Below, in pieces: positions 26,910 to 34,516 of a stretch of DNA of 64,000 bases (the first letter of the stretch is position 1; every line of letters starts with the position of its first letter). Source of the stretch: a virus; the IMG/VR virus record IMGVR_UViG_3300047496_000204, positions 1-64,000 of that record; one strand, given 5' to 3'. The position numbers and the translations under genes are program-made. The notes below the pieces were generated by a model. That model did not search any database. It saw only the letters and a list, made by a program, of their open reading frames with translations, and was not told the DNA's origin.

Positions 26910-27135
26910 TGAGCACTTCAACTATTCCCCTAATATTAGGGGAATGGGTGTTGGAATTGCTCATCATTTGTATTCGACTGATCCCAAGGAATGGGAAACA
27001 TTTAAAGCTGATGCCATCGCAATTATCCGGCTGCTTCATGGTAGCGGCGAAAAGGATTTGTGCTGGACTGGCATTAAAGATTCAAAACAATATTTCGACG
27101 CTCTACATGAATTGGCTGATAATCTTCGCAAATAA
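26910..27135 (+). pseudogene. Small protein (about 75 residues) broken by a 1-nt deletion
   Basis: A strong AAGGAG precedes the ATG at 26910, but that frame gives nonsense. Restoring one C in the C4 run near 26930 joins MSTSTIPP to NIRGMGVGIAHHLYS and on through DALHELADNLRK to TAA at 27133. Alternatively, translation starts at 26944. Confidence 0.6.
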
Positions 27136-27139
27136 TCGG

Positions 27140-27167
27140 TTGACAGTCCATAGAAGTATGGTATGTT
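27140..27167 (+). promoter_or_regulatory. Early promoter, TTGACA-N16-TATGTT
   Basis: TTGACA 27140-27145, TATGTT 27162-27167. Confidence 0.65.
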
Positions 27168-27201
27168 AATAAAATAATCATTCGCGATAAGGAGAACATT
27201 C

Positions 27202-27585
27202 ATGGGAACGTATGTTTACACGGTTTCAACCAGGACTGTTCCCGGTATCGAAATCGATGGTCATCCGGTTTATTTTTCCAACTTCGCGGGTAAGCCTCAC
27301 TGGCGCGAAGAAGAAAATGGCAGCATTAATCAGAAGACTTCCTTCGCGGCGAGCGTTCACGCCCGTAATGGCACAAAGCCGAAGTTTTTCACTACGACTG
27401 AATTCAAAAATAAAGACAAATTTATGGAAATGGTAGTGTATGATGCACTATATGACCACGGTCTGACCAGTTATGACGATGGAAGGATCGGAACCGATCC
27501 TAAGACGGTTGGTTATATTGTTCGAGAAGGCAAGAAGTTTCGTTTCTTTGAGGAAGAAGATTACATTCCGACGTGGGCTCGATGA
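27202..27585 (+). CDS. Hypothetical early protein
   Basis: 127 residues, alpha/beta, with AAGGAGA 5 nt upstream. Unrecognised. First gene after an early promoter. Confidence 0.65.
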   Translation: MGTYVYTVSTRTVPGIEIDGHPVYFSNFAGKPHWREEENGSINQKTSFAASVHARNGTKPKFFTTTEFKNKDKFMEMVVYDALYDHGLTSYDDGRIGTDPKTVGYIVREGKKFRFFEEEDYIPTWAR

Positions 27586-27613
27586 CCCTACCCGTAACAT
27601 AAGGAAGACGAAC

Positions 27614-28003
27614 GTGAAAACCGAAAACATGATTCTGCTCGCAGATTATTTGGATGCTCTCCCGGAAGGATATGAGCATTTCGACATGCTATGGTATCGT
27701 TCCGATCAAACGATCCTACTTGCTAACGAGGAACCTTTTGCCTGCGATACCGTCGCGTGTGCGTTGGGCCACGCCCCATTCGCTATTCCGGGTTCTGTTT
27801 CCTCTCCGAGAGAGGAATGGGATGTTTATGCTGATCGAGTGTTTGGCCTAAACAATGTGCAATTTGCATATTGTTTCTGCGCCGACTGGGTTGACGACGA
27901 CAACACGGTAAAAAGTGCCGCATTACGTATTCGAACGTTGGCTCTGGAAAATCTATCCGATGATGAAATTCGTGCCAAAATGCCTTGGGATGGATTGGTG
28001 TAA
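27614..28003 (+). CDS. Hypothetical protein, GTG start
   Basis: 129 residues from a GTG at 27614 preceded by AAGGAAG; an ATG at 27629 is the alternative. Contains several Cys (FACDTVACALGHAP, YCFCADW), reminiscent of a small phage protein family with a C-x-x-G-H/W pattern. Function unknown. Confidence 0.6.
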   Translation: MKTENMILLADYLDALPEGYEHFDMLWYRSDQTILLANEEPFACDTVACALGHAPFAIPGSVSSPREEWDVYADRVFGLNNVQFAYCFCADWVDDDNTVKSAALRIRTLALENLSDDEIRAKMPWDGLV

Positions 28004-28011
28004 CAGTTTTG

Positions 28012-28287
28012 ATGACTTACGAGCAAAAAGAAATTGATTTTCTGGATGAAGTTTTAAATTCTCCGGAAATTATTGTGGAAGATGGCATTCCACCAGAAGC
28101 CATTGCTTTGTTGGAAGACCTTTATACAAAGCCGGTCTATGGTCTGACAGGCACAATGATCATGCAACGGTATGGTTATTTGTGGCGTAAAGGCTTTGTT
28201 CAGCGTCCGCCGCTTGGTAGCGAAGAAACCGCCAGCTTGGTCCTTACATCCAAGGGCTATGACGCAATGTTTGATAATAGGAGTTGA
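28012..28287 (+). CDS. Hypothetical protein, winged-helix-like
   Basis: 91 residues. IMQRYGYLWRKGFVQRPPL with a preceding helix looks like the recognition helix and wing of a small winged-helix fold. Weak evidence. Confidence 0.5.
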   Translation: MTYEQKEIDFLDEVLNSPEIIVEDGIPPEAIALLEDLYTKPVYGLTGTMIMQRYGYLWRKGFVQRPPLGSEETASLVLTSKGYDAMFDNRS

Positions 28288-28291
28288 GAAC

Positions 28292-28504
28292 ATGAATCGT
28301 CTAGACAGAATGATTCGCGACAGTGCTGTTCGATATGCGATGAATATTCTTCGCACGGCCAAGGATTGGCAAGAAGCTCAAACGGCTCTTGGAGATCACG
28401 ATATTTTTGGTGCTTGGCTTGACGAAATGGATGCCCCTATTTCAGAAGCACAGTCTATTATTCGAGAAGCCGAAGAACGTCTTGGAAATGATATTCCTTA
28501 CTAA
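28292..28504 (+). CDS. Small helical hypothetical protein
   Basis: 70 residues with TAGGAG 9 nt upstream of the ATG. Helical, acidic. Last gene of the operon that begins at 27202. Confidence 0.6.
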   Translation: MNRLDRMIRDSAVRYAMNILRTAKDWQEAQTALGDHDIFGAWLDEMDAPISEAQSIIREAEERLGNDIPY

Positions 28505-28513
28505 AAATATTGA

Positions 28514-28541
28514 TTGACTTATATTTAATCCGTGATACATT
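28514..28541 (+). promoter_or_regulatory. Early promoter, TTGACT-N16-TACATT
   Basis: TTGACT 28514-28519 and TACATT 28536-28541, same 16-bp spacing. Confidence 0.6.
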
Positions 28542-28572
28542 CTGATAATAATATCAGAAAGGAATTCATATA

Positions 28573-29091
28573 ATGTTTACAATGTTTACTGATCATCCGG
28601 AACGTGGCGAAGAAACTTACGAAATTGAAAGTTTTCATAAGGCGATGGAAACCTTTAACCATATGGTAATTATGGCTTACCAGCATGCTGAATACAATCG
28701 GGCTGAAATTCGTTCCAAGAATCGAGATGGTTCTTTCCGGGTGTTGGTCGCATTCGATCACAACGGTCTTCCTCTACACGAGACTATTAGTGGCGAAGAA
28801 ATAGAGCAAGCTTGTAAGTTGCCCGACGAATTGCCTGACTTTATTCTTAAAGAATGCAAAGGTAAAATCAGTGAACAAACGTATCGCCTTATGCGTGAAG
28901 AGCATTTTCGCGGCGCCGAACACCAAGTTCGTGAATTCTATGATGGAAGCTGGCTTCGCTATATTTCAGCGTGGTTGTATACAAGTTCACAATTTGATCC
29001 GCCCTATGGGTCTAAGCATCATGTCGAAGGATTTTTAGCGGATGTAGCCGCTCGTCTTGCCGAAAAGGAATTAAATCATGGACAAGACTGA
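28573..29091 (+). CDS. Hypothetical early protein
   Basis: 172 residues, unrecognised, ending ADVAARLAEKELNHGQD. The last 21 codons are repeated, diverged, about 290 bp downstream (near 29315-29378). Confidence 0.6.
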   Translation: MFTMFTDHPERGEETYEIESFHKAMETFNHMVIMAYQHAEYNRAEIRSKNRDGSFRVLVAFDHNGLPLHETISGEEIEQACKLPDELPDFILKECKGKISEQTYRLMREEHFRGAEHQVREFYDGSWLRYISAWLYTSSQFDPPYGSKHHVEGFLADVAARLAEKELNHGQD

Positions 29092-29143
29092 TCGACAAAA
29101 AGAATACGAAGCGGCGGTCAAGATCGGGGAGAAGACACTATGA
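29078..29143 (+). CDS. Truncated copy of a small gene
   Basis: 21 residues starting MDKTDRQKEYEAAV; a longer second copy of this start lies at 29365. The frame runs into the GC-rich insert and stops. Confidence 0.4.
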   Translation: MDKTDRQKEYEAAVKIGEKTL

Positions 29144-29334
29144 GCGTACTCAGCGCTAACCAGCCCTCGCGACCGTCAGGGGAGCCGAAGTGGGTTACGA
29201 AGCTGCGGCACGTAGTCAAGCCGGGGACACGCCGGACGGCGCAGGAGAAGGCGCGAGCGCGGCTGAAGCTGGCGGAATGGGAGCGAAACCAGAATGTCCA
29301 GGCCCTATCGAGCAAGGAATTTTGGCGGATTTAG
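29140..29334 (+). CDS. Hypothetical protein in a GC-rich insert
   Basis: 64 residues, very basic (KARARLKLAEWERN), in DNA far richer in GC than its surroundings. A frame to 29378 also exists and ends in a copy of the upstream gene's tail. Coding status uncertain. Confidence 0.35.
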   Translation: MSVLSANQPSRPSGEPKWVTKLRHVVKPGTRRTAQEKARARLKLAEWERNQNVQALSSKEFWRI

Positions 29335-29364
29335 CCGCTCTTCTTGCTAAAAAGGAATTAAATC

Positions 29365-29532
29365 ATGGACAAGACTGATCGACAAAAAGCATACGAATCG
29401 GCGGTCGCTTGGGTTCGGAGCATTCTGGACCTTCGCGAAAAAGAATATAATAATGGTGAGACGGTAACCCATCAAGACAAACTAATTTAGGCGTTGAACG
29501 CCGTTAAGGCGGCTATGTTGCGTGAATCGTAA
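29365..29532 (+). pseudogene. Small gene with an in-frame amber codon
   Basis: Reads MDKTDRQKAYESAV for 41 residues to TAG at 29488-29490. The same frame continues with ALNAVKAAMLRES to TAA at 29530-29532. A single C to T change (CAG to TAG) is the simple explanation. TAG ends other genes in the window, so it is not generally recoded. Confidence 0.55.
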
Positions 29533-29613
29533 TAAAATGGCTTGACGAAATAATTTTAAAGTGTTTTCCTATTGATATTGAGGGTGTGGCTCTCATTTCA
29601 TAACGAGGAAAAA

Positions 29614-30501
29614 ATGACTAAGGTTCGACTGAGAAAAATTGAGCAGGACGTCGAAGCTCCTGTTTCTTTTATGACACCAAGTAATGTTCGTATGCGTTTG
29701 GTAGAAGTTTCTCCAACTGTAGCAAAAACCATTCTTTTAAAGAATGGAAGAAATCGCGCTCTTCGCCAAGCAAGAATTGATCGCTACGCATCTGACATGC
29801 TTGCCGGTGGTTGGCGCGTTAACGGTGAAACTATCAGCATTTCGGATAAAGGCAACTTGCTGAACGGTCAACATCGTCTTAACGCCGTCGTAAAGGCCAA
29901 CGTGATCGTTCCTATGTGGATTGCCGAAGGTGTTGATGAATCGGCATTCAGCACAATCGATGATGGATTTTCGAGAACGGCTGGCGACGTTTTGGGGATG
30001 GCAAAGATAACGAATGCCAATTCTGTAGCTGCGGTTATGCGTATTACCATGAACTATCGTGATGGGATCGGCATCAGCAAACCTCGTCCAAATCGGGCTA
30101 TCGAAGAAGCGATTACCAAACACAATCCTGAAAAGTTCGTCGCTAAGCATCATGCTTTCTTGCAGTTGGGTCGTTCAGTGGCAATGTCTGCTCTCTTTAT
30201 TGCTTACGAATTCGGCTCTCCCGAGATTTCCGAAAAAGTTGACGATTTCGCCAAAGGCTTGATTACTGGTGAAAATCTTGGGCACGGTGACGCCAGAGCG
30301 ATTTTCCGCAATAAGCTCGTGCGTATGAACATGGATAAGAAGAAACGTCCAGAACAAGTTGTGATTTGGAATTACACTGTGAGAGCGTTGACACATTTTG
30401 TGAATAACAAAGAAATTTCCGTGCTTACCGCTGGCAAAGGTGAGCCTACTTTCGTGGAAATTCCTTTTGTTACGCATGCGGATGTTCGCGCCAAGTGGTA
30501 A
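29614..30501 (+). CDS. ParB/Srx-fold-like phage protein
   Basis: 295 residues from the ATG at 29614 with GAGGAA upstream. GNLLNGQHRLNAVVKANV with the preceding R-Y-A-S-D-M-L-A-G-G-W-R-V-N-G-E-T-I pattern fits a phage family with a ParB N-terminal-like fold, whose G-Q-H-R motif resembles the CTP/ATP-binding motif. The rest is helical. Function in phages is unknown; DNA binding or nuclease roles are proposed for relatives. Confidence 0.7.
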   Translation: MTKVRLRKIEQDVEAPVSFMTPSNVRMRLVEVSPTVAKTILLKNGRNRALRQARIDRYASDMLAGGWRVNGETISISDKGNLLNGQHRLNAVVKANVIVPMWIAEGVDESAFSTIDDGFSRTAGDVLGMAKITNANSVAAVMRITMNYRDGIGISKPRPNRAIEEAITKHNPEKFVAKHHAFLQLGRSVAMSALFIAYEFGSPEISEKVDDFAKGLITGENLGHGDARAIFRNKLVRMNMDKKKRPEQVVIWNYTVRALTHFVNNKEISVLTAGKGEPTFVEIPFVTHADVRAKW

Positions 30502-30528
30502 TTTACTGCTTGCAATAATCAGGCTTCA

Positions 30529-30566
30529 TGGTAATATAATCTTCTAATCATGAGGTTATATTACCA
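30529..30566. promoter_or_regulatory. Inverted repeat over promoter and start site
   Basis: TGGTAATATAA (30529-30539) and TTATATTACCA (30556-30566) are perfect complements flanking a 16-nt spacer. The right arm touches the ATG at 30566. Could be an operator or an RNA hairpin that hides the start. Confidence 0.55.
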
Positions 30567-30677
30567 TGAAAAACGAAGCTCTTCCCTTTTCTTTTTCTAA
30601 ATATGAAGAGTTTTATGCTTGAACGAAATCATCCTGGATATCACAACGATATTGAGGCTCGCAAGGATTCCGGCTGA
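30566..30677 (+). pseudogene. Short protein (about 36 residues) with a 1-nt insertion
   Basis: MKNEALPFSFSKYEEF runs into a stop. Removing one T in the T4 run near 30612 joins it to MLERNHPGYHNDIEARKDSG, ending at the TGA that overlaps the next ATG. Length 3n+1. Confidence 0.5.
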
Positions 30678-31393
30678 TGACTAACTCGGAAAAAGAAGCT
30701 GCGGCTTTGCAACTTTTGGATATGTTTGCTCCGGAAGAACTTAATCCGGAACTAGCTCTATATGTGGAAACAGGGTCTCATTATCAGATGATTCATCATC
30801 GGTTAATGATACAAGTTCCGTATAATGAAACGCTAAACAAAATTGCAAACGCCCAATTTAAATTCAAAAAAGAAAAGCTTCAAGCGGCAATTGATTCTGA
30901 AAATTGGCCATCTTACGTATTCATTCATGAGAGGCCATATCGTATCGAAGCACTTCAAGAAGTTCTATTCGATTTTTATCCCTCTGACGAAGTGGCTCTT
31001 TCTTTGATCGCTTCAGTTTGGGTTGATAGCGAAAACATTTATCAAAATTTTGAATCGTGGCAAGAGATTTGGAATTATGCAGCCAATGTAGATAACCGGC
31101 ATAAATTTCTGATGAATACCGAAGAAATAGCGGCTCTTGCGGCCATGCCTGACACCATTGAAATCTATCGCGGAACTTCATATGAATCCTCAATTAAGGG
31201 AATGTCGTGGACAACGAATAAGAAAAAAGCCATATGGTTTGCCCAGAGAATGTGTAACCTAGATCAGGGGCCATTGTTAGCGTCTGCCATGGTTAAAAAA
31301 GAAAATGTTTTGGCTTTCTTCCAAGGTCGGAATGAAAGTGAAATTGTTGTTGATCCAGAGAAAATTGAAAATCTGGTTAGACAAGTTGTTTGA
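30677..31393 (+). CDS. ADP-ribosyltransferase-like protein
   Basis: 238 residues. The C-terminal half has IEIYRGTSY (motif R), GMSWTTNKKKAIWFA (S-T-S-like strand and following helix) and RNESEIVVDP (E-x-E), the R-S-E triad of arginine-type ARTs, in the right order and spacing (about 166, 177 and 218). Such phage ARTs, like T4 Alt and ModA, modify host proteins using NAD+. The N-terminal half is helical and may hold a substrate or inhibitory domain. Confidence 0.75.
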   Translation: MTNSEKEAAALQLLDMFAPEELNPELALYVETGSHYQMIHHRLMIQVPYNETLNKIANAQFKFKKEKLQAAIDSENWPSYVFIHERPYRIEALQEVLFDFYPSDEVALSLIASVWVDSENIYQNFESWQEIWNYAANVDNRHKFLMNTEEIAALAAMPDTIEIYRGTSYESSIKGMSWTTNKKKAIWFAQRMCNLDQGPLLASAMVKKENVLAFFQGRNESEIVVDPEKIENLVRQVV

Positions 31394-31411
31394 CAGAATT
31401 TTGAGGAATAA

Positions 31412-31554
31412 ATGACGCCCTGGTTTAAGAAAGTATGACAGCATCATACGACGATGGAATAATGATGAGTTGAGCCTTGCAGATGCAGCAAGAGAATTGC
31501 ATTGGCTAGGTTTTAACCCAATTGCCGCATGGCATCATCTCGAAAGAATTTAAA
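31412..31554 (+). pseudogene. Small protein (about 47 residues) with a 1-nt insertion
   Basis: GAGGAAT precedes the ATG. MTPWF then breaks; removing one A near 31427 yields RKYDSIIRRWNNDELSLADAAREL through HHLERI to TAA at 31552. The helix-turn pattern LADAARELHWLG looks like a DNA-binding helix, but this is weak. Confidence 0.5.
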
Positions 31555-31556
31555 AA

Positions 31557-32150
31557 ATGATGAACGAAAAACTTCCCCTCAAAATTACTTATTATGTAAG
31601 CGCATACGATGAAAGCGGGTATGGAGAAAATTGCTCCAAAGATTTCGGAACCGGCCAAGAAGCCGAAGCCGTAGCTTACGCGAAATCGTTGGAAGCTCGC
31701 ATGGGAGCGCATGTTTACAAAAAAATATCCATGAATGATGTGATGATCAAAATCTTCCCAAATGCGGAAGAGCCAATTCATTTAGAAAATAGAGCATGGT
31801 TTATCATGCGCCTTGATTTGCCGATGACACAAGGTAAGTTTGGCGTTCAGATCGGACATGGAACTGACTTCATTCATATGATTGGATATAAAAATCCTTT
31901 CTACGAAAATTGGATTGATCCTGCTTGTGGGAACCGCCGTAAGATCGTTCTCAAGGCTAAGACACTCTCTGATATAGAAAAGCTTAAAGTCATCTGTGAC
32001 GGACACGGAATGATTACAAAAATGATTGAAGACCGGGGTCTAACCGAGTTTGACGGGCCAACGATTACCGGTATGGTGATCCTGCCCCACAATAATGATA
32101 TTCCGACTGCGTTGAAGAGAACTCAAGTATGGAAATCAACTGATGGATGA
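31557..32150 (+). CDS. Peptidyl-tRNA hydrolase 2 (PTH2)-like protein
   Basis: 197 residues. From residue 80: WFIMRLDLPMTQGKFGVQIGHG, RKIVLKAKTLSDIEKLK, MITKMIEDRGLTEFDGPTITGM and ALKRTQVWK follow the PTH2 fold in order, including the Lys after the first strand, the A-Q-x-x-H-like helix and the D-x-G-x-T-x-x-x-x-G-T segment. PTH2 enzymes release peptides from peptidyl-tRNA. The N-terminal 75 residues are an extension. Fits a phage with its own tRNA pool. Confidence 0.8.
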   Translation: MMNEKLPLKITYYVSAYDESGYGENCSKDFGTGQEAEAVAYAKSLEARMGAHVYKKISMNDVMIKIFPNAEEPIHLENRAWFIMRLDLPMTQGKFGVQIGHGTDFIHMIGYKNPFYENWIDPACGNRRKIVLKAKTLSDIEKLKVICDGHGMITKMIEDRGLTEFDGPTITGMVILPHNNDIPTALKRTQVWKSTDG

Positions 32151-32372
32151 TTTTGAAGCAGAAATTCTTTCTGCGGTGGAAACATTAGATGAAAAAGCTT
32201 ATTCAGCAGAAATAACTCGATATTATCAAATAAACTTCTGAGAAATGTTACAATTTCGCAAGTTTATATTACATTGCGTCGTCTAGAAAAGAGAAATATT
32301 CTGCATTCTGGATTTTCTAAACCAATCTCTAAAAGAGGTGGTCGTAGAAAAAGAATTTTTGGATTTGTTTAA
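32143..32372 (+). pseudogene. PadR-like winged-helix regulator broken by a 1-nt deletion
   Basis: MDDFEAEILSAVETLDEKAYSA is followed by a stop. Adding one A in the A3 run near 32218 gives QIKLLRNVTISQVYITLRRLEKRNIL, then GGRRKRIFGFV. VTISQVYITLRRLEKRNIL with the G-G-R-R-K-R wing is the PadR recognition helix and wing. About 76 residues, no effector domain. Overlaps the PTH2-like gene. Confidence 0.65.
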
Positions 32373-32744
32373 ATGCCTTTTATTGCTCTTCGCACTAACG
32401 CATTGGCCAGCCGGTCAGCATACGATAAACGCAATAAAGGTGAATTAAAAAGTAAGACATCTAATCTTGAATTGGAGTTATTATACAAATCCCAAATGAT
32501 ATATAATCTTCGTTATAATTTTATTTTACCAGTATCACAAAGTTGGTTGATAAATGAAATAGACATGTGGATTGATGTTATAGAAAATAATAACATTCAT
32601 AGGTTTGATGATTATACAATATGGTATATTTTAAAAAATAAATATGCCGAAGAAATTACAACGCAACGTGCTGTTTATTTTAGTTCGCGATTAAATTTTA
32701 AAACAGAAATAGACGCAACCATGGCGAAAATGCTTTTATCATGA
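32373..32744 (+). CDS. Small paralogous protein, KTEIDAxMAKML family, copy 1
   Basis: 123 residues ending FKTEIDATMAKMLLS. The body pattern (IYNLRYNFILP, ISEI-like helix, DYTIWYI) recurs in the frame-broken gene at 32958. Function unknown. Starts one base after the PadR-like stop region. Confidence 0.6.
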   Translation: MPFIALRTNALASRSAYDKRNKGELKSKTSNLELELLYKSQMIYNLRYNFILPVSQSWLINEIDMWIDVIENNNIHRFDDYTIWYILKNKYAEEITTQRAVYFSSRLNFKTEIDATMAKMLLS

Positions 32745-32763
32745 TTTATCATACGCATAATAA

Positions 32764-32958
32764 TTGGCACTATATTATCACGAAAAAATTCCAGAAGTTG
32801 ATATCTCATTGCCGTGGGGATACCCATCATGGGATTATGGCTACGGAAATACTAATTGGAACCCGGCGCATGAATGCCCAGAGTATCTTCGTACAAAATA
32901 TTGGATGAGTTTTAGACATAAAGAACAAGGCGCCATTTTTAGATTGATGTTCTTGTAA
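32764..32958 (+). CDS. Small aromatic-rich protein, possible paralog of the FKLRW family
   Basis: 64 residues from a TTG start, ending GAIFRLMFL. Trp/Tyr-rich. An ATG at 32742 reaches this frame only with an indel. Low certainty on the start. Confidence 0.45.
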   Translation: MALYYHEKIPEVDISLPWGYPSWDYGYGNTNWNPAHECPEYLRTKYWMSFRHKEQGAIFRLMFL

Positions 32959-33255
32959 TGGCTCGTCGTATAATCATTCCTGTTTTATTAGACGAACTGA
33001 AATTAAAACTAAACCCATTACTTGATATTGATATTGAACTAATTTATGCCGCCCAAAAAATACATAATATGTATTATACATTTACGATGCCATATAAAGG
33101 AGGCCAATTGATTAGCGAATTTTCGAAAAAAATTGAAGAATTCCATTCACGAATTTTCTGATTATGCCGCTTGGTATATAATTGAAACCACATCTATTCG
33201 GTTTTGCTTCAAAACAGAAATAGACGCAATCATGGCGAAAATGCTCATATCATAA
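32958..33255 (+). pseudogene. KTEIDAxMAKML family, copy 2, with a 1-nt insertion
   Basis: Intact for 67 residues, then stops. Removing one C in TTCC near 33142 continues to FSDYAAWYIIE and FKTEIDAIMAKMLIS, closely matching the copy at 32373. The reading frame ends just before tRNA-Lys. Confidence 0.6.
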
Positions 33256-33258
33256 TGG

Positions 33259-33332
33259 TAGGCCGGGTGGGACTCGAACCCACGACCGTTCGATTAAAAG
33301 TCGAAAGCTCTATACCACTGAGCTACCGGCCC
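33259..33332 (-). tRNA. tRNA-Lys(UUU)
   Basis: Full cloverleaf: acceptor GGGCCGG/CCGGCCT, D-arm GCTC/GAGC, anticodon stem TTCGA/TCGAA with loop CTTTTAA, T-arm with TTCGAGT. Ends in CC without A. Confidence 0.9.
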
Positions 33333-33369
33333 ATCCATTTATATACATTATATTCTATTAGATGATTCG

Positions 33370-33591
33370 TCAAGAGGTTATATCAGTAATTTTTACATAG
33401 ACAGGTCTAAAAGTATCTAGAAAGTATTGTAATAAAGGCATCAATTTATTTTCTCTGTAAGTTGGTGGTGATCGCCATGGCGGCCTATGCCATGGCGGCC
33501 GATTATTTTTTGGTGTAATTAGATAACGAAACAAATTCATTACCGATATATTTTTCATATTCATTAAATCGTTGATAAATTTTAGCACCAT
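33370..33591 (-). CDS. Hypothetical small protein
   Basis: 73 residues with a Pro/Trp-rich repeat (RPPWHRPPWRSPP) coded by two copies of a CCATGGCGGCC-containing segment. May relate to the small paralog families; coding status uncertain. Confidence 0.35.
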   Translation of the reverse strand: MVLKFINDLMNMKNISVMNLFRYLITPKNNRPPWHRPPWRSPPTYRENKLMPLLQYFLDTFRPVYVKITDITS

Positions 33592-33662
33592 CGCATCTTG
33601 AACAGAATAGCTTTACGAACATCTCTTATTTTTGACGGATTGGCGATATTGAAGAAATGAAT

Positions 33663-33807
33663 TGGTGCGCCGACTTGGATTTGAACCAAGGACCAGACCG
33701 TTTGCGCCTTTTTTGGGATCGAACCAAAGATTAAATCCTAACCATAGAAAGGCATTCACTATTACTTGTATGAGCGGTCGGCTCTAACCGGACTGAGCTA
33801 CCGGCGC
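33663..33807 (-). tRNA. tRNA-Met-type (CAU) with a 67-nt insertion at position 37/38
   Basis: Without the insert this is a standard tRNA: acceptor GCGCCGG/TCGGCGC, D-arm GCTC/GAGC, anticodon stem GACCG/CGGTC, loop CTCATAA, T-arm CTTGG-TTCAAAT-CCAAG, A73, encoded CCA. The insert occupies about 33702-33768 between A37 and A38. It contains its own 7-bp stem (TGCCTTT/AAAGGCG) and T-arm (TTTGG-TTCGATC-CCAAA), so it looks like a shrunken tRNA nested in the anticodon loop. CAU could also be Ile-lysidine. Confidence 0.8.
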
Positions 33808-33817
33808 ATTAACTTTT

Positions 33818-33976
33818 TCAGAACTTCCAGAAACGATCTACGAATGCTTTTATAGCAAATCCTGCACAGATAGCAATGATCAAAAGCGAAAGGATTAGGA
33901 ATTGTATAAGTGCGGCGAGAATCCAGGAGATAAACAATCCGACTATAATTCCGGAATAAAAGTTAGAAGAGTTCAT
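33818..33976 (-). CDS. Small membrane protein
   Basis: 52 residues, two hydrophobic segments (GIIVGLFISWILAALI and FLILSLLIIAICAGFAI). Start overlaps the upstream stop (TGATG). Confidence 0.65.
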   Translation of the reverse strand: MNSSNFYSGIIVGLFISWILAALIQFLILSLLIIAICAGFAIKAFVDRFWKF

Positions 33977-34284
33977 CAATCCATCCTACTGACTTCGAAC
34001 GTTCCGTCAGGTTGAGTGATAGATACCCAAGCGTGTTCGTAGACACGAATGGTTTCATCGCGCAGCCTAGTTTCCCAGAGCACTCGTAGAGCGGGATCGC
34101 CAGGATATTGGATATTTCCATCTGAAAGCAGCTTAAAGCCGCTCATAGGGTTCCAGCCGCCACCATAGGAATAATTATCTTCAATTTGTTTGGAGGCGGG
34201 ACGAGCATCGAATTCTGCTATAAGATTTGGAATAAGTCCCAAATGATCCATAACAGCGGCGGGATGAACTTTTTGCCAAATCAT
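33976..34284 (-). CDS. Hypothetical protein
   Basis: 102 residues, alpha/beta, unrecognised. ATGA overlap with the upstream small gene; middle gene of a three-gene minus operon. Confidence 0.6.
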   Translation of the reverse strand: MIWQKVHPAAVMDHLGLIPNLIAEFDARPASKQIEDNYSYGGGWNPMSGFKLLSDGNIQYPGDPALRVLWETRLRDETIRVYEHAWVSITQPDGTFEVSRMD

Positions 34285-34439
34285 TGATCTTTTGCCTTAG
34301 TGAGAGTGAGCGTCATAGGAGATACCCACAAAAATTGATAGGTGCTTTTGTTTCGACCACTTCTAGTATGAAGCCATCCGCAAATACTTACCCAGATCGC
34401 GAAAACACTATCCAAAAGATATCCGTTTATCTTAATCAT
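34281..34439 (-). CDS. Small hypothetical protein
   Basis: 52 residues with a TAGGAG ribosome site 8 nt before the ATG; that site lies in a duplicated 29-bp unit. Contains a short hydrophobic stretch (LLDSVFAIWVSICGWL). Confidence 0.55.
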   Translation of the reverse strand: MIKINGYLLDSVFAIWVSICGWLHTRSGRNKSTYQFLWVSPMTLTLTKAKDQ

Positions 34440-34440
34440 T

Positions 34441-34498
34441 TTAGTCTCCTATCATAAGGATATCACAAATTAGTCTCCTATCATAAGGATATCACAAA
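34441..34498 (-). repeat. 29-bp tandem repeat covering a ribosome site and -10-like sequence
   Basis: Two perfect 29-bp units. On the minus strand each holds GTGATATCCTTATGATAGGAG-like sequence, so the duplication copies both a -10-like element and the Shine-Dalgarno. Confidence 0.85.
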
Positions 34499-34516
34499 AA
34501 TATTTTTTGAAAAGAG

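Larger units (their letters stand above)
29040..29398 (+). repeat. Direct repeats flanking a GC-rich insert
   Basis: 29040-29110 and 29328-29398 are diverged direct copies: the end of one gene (AEKELNHGQD / AKKELNHGQD) plus the start of the next (MDKTDRQK). Between them is about 215 bp of GC-rich DNA. Suggests duplication with foreign insertion or replacement. Confidence 0.75.

Noticed and set aside
29488-29490. Genome-wide amber (TAG) recoding
   Set aside because: Several intact genes (7650, 54780, 59164 neighbourhood genes and others) use TAG as their natural stop or stop near it, and no CUA-anticodon tRNA was found.
33663-33807. Group I intron in the tRNA-Met anticodon loop
   Set aside because: 67 nt is far below the size of a group I core, and no P7/G-binding motif is visible.
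34441-34498. Tandem 29-bp units considered as a CRISPR array
   Set aside because: Only two units directly adjacent with no spacers; they overlap a ribosome-binding site of a small gene.
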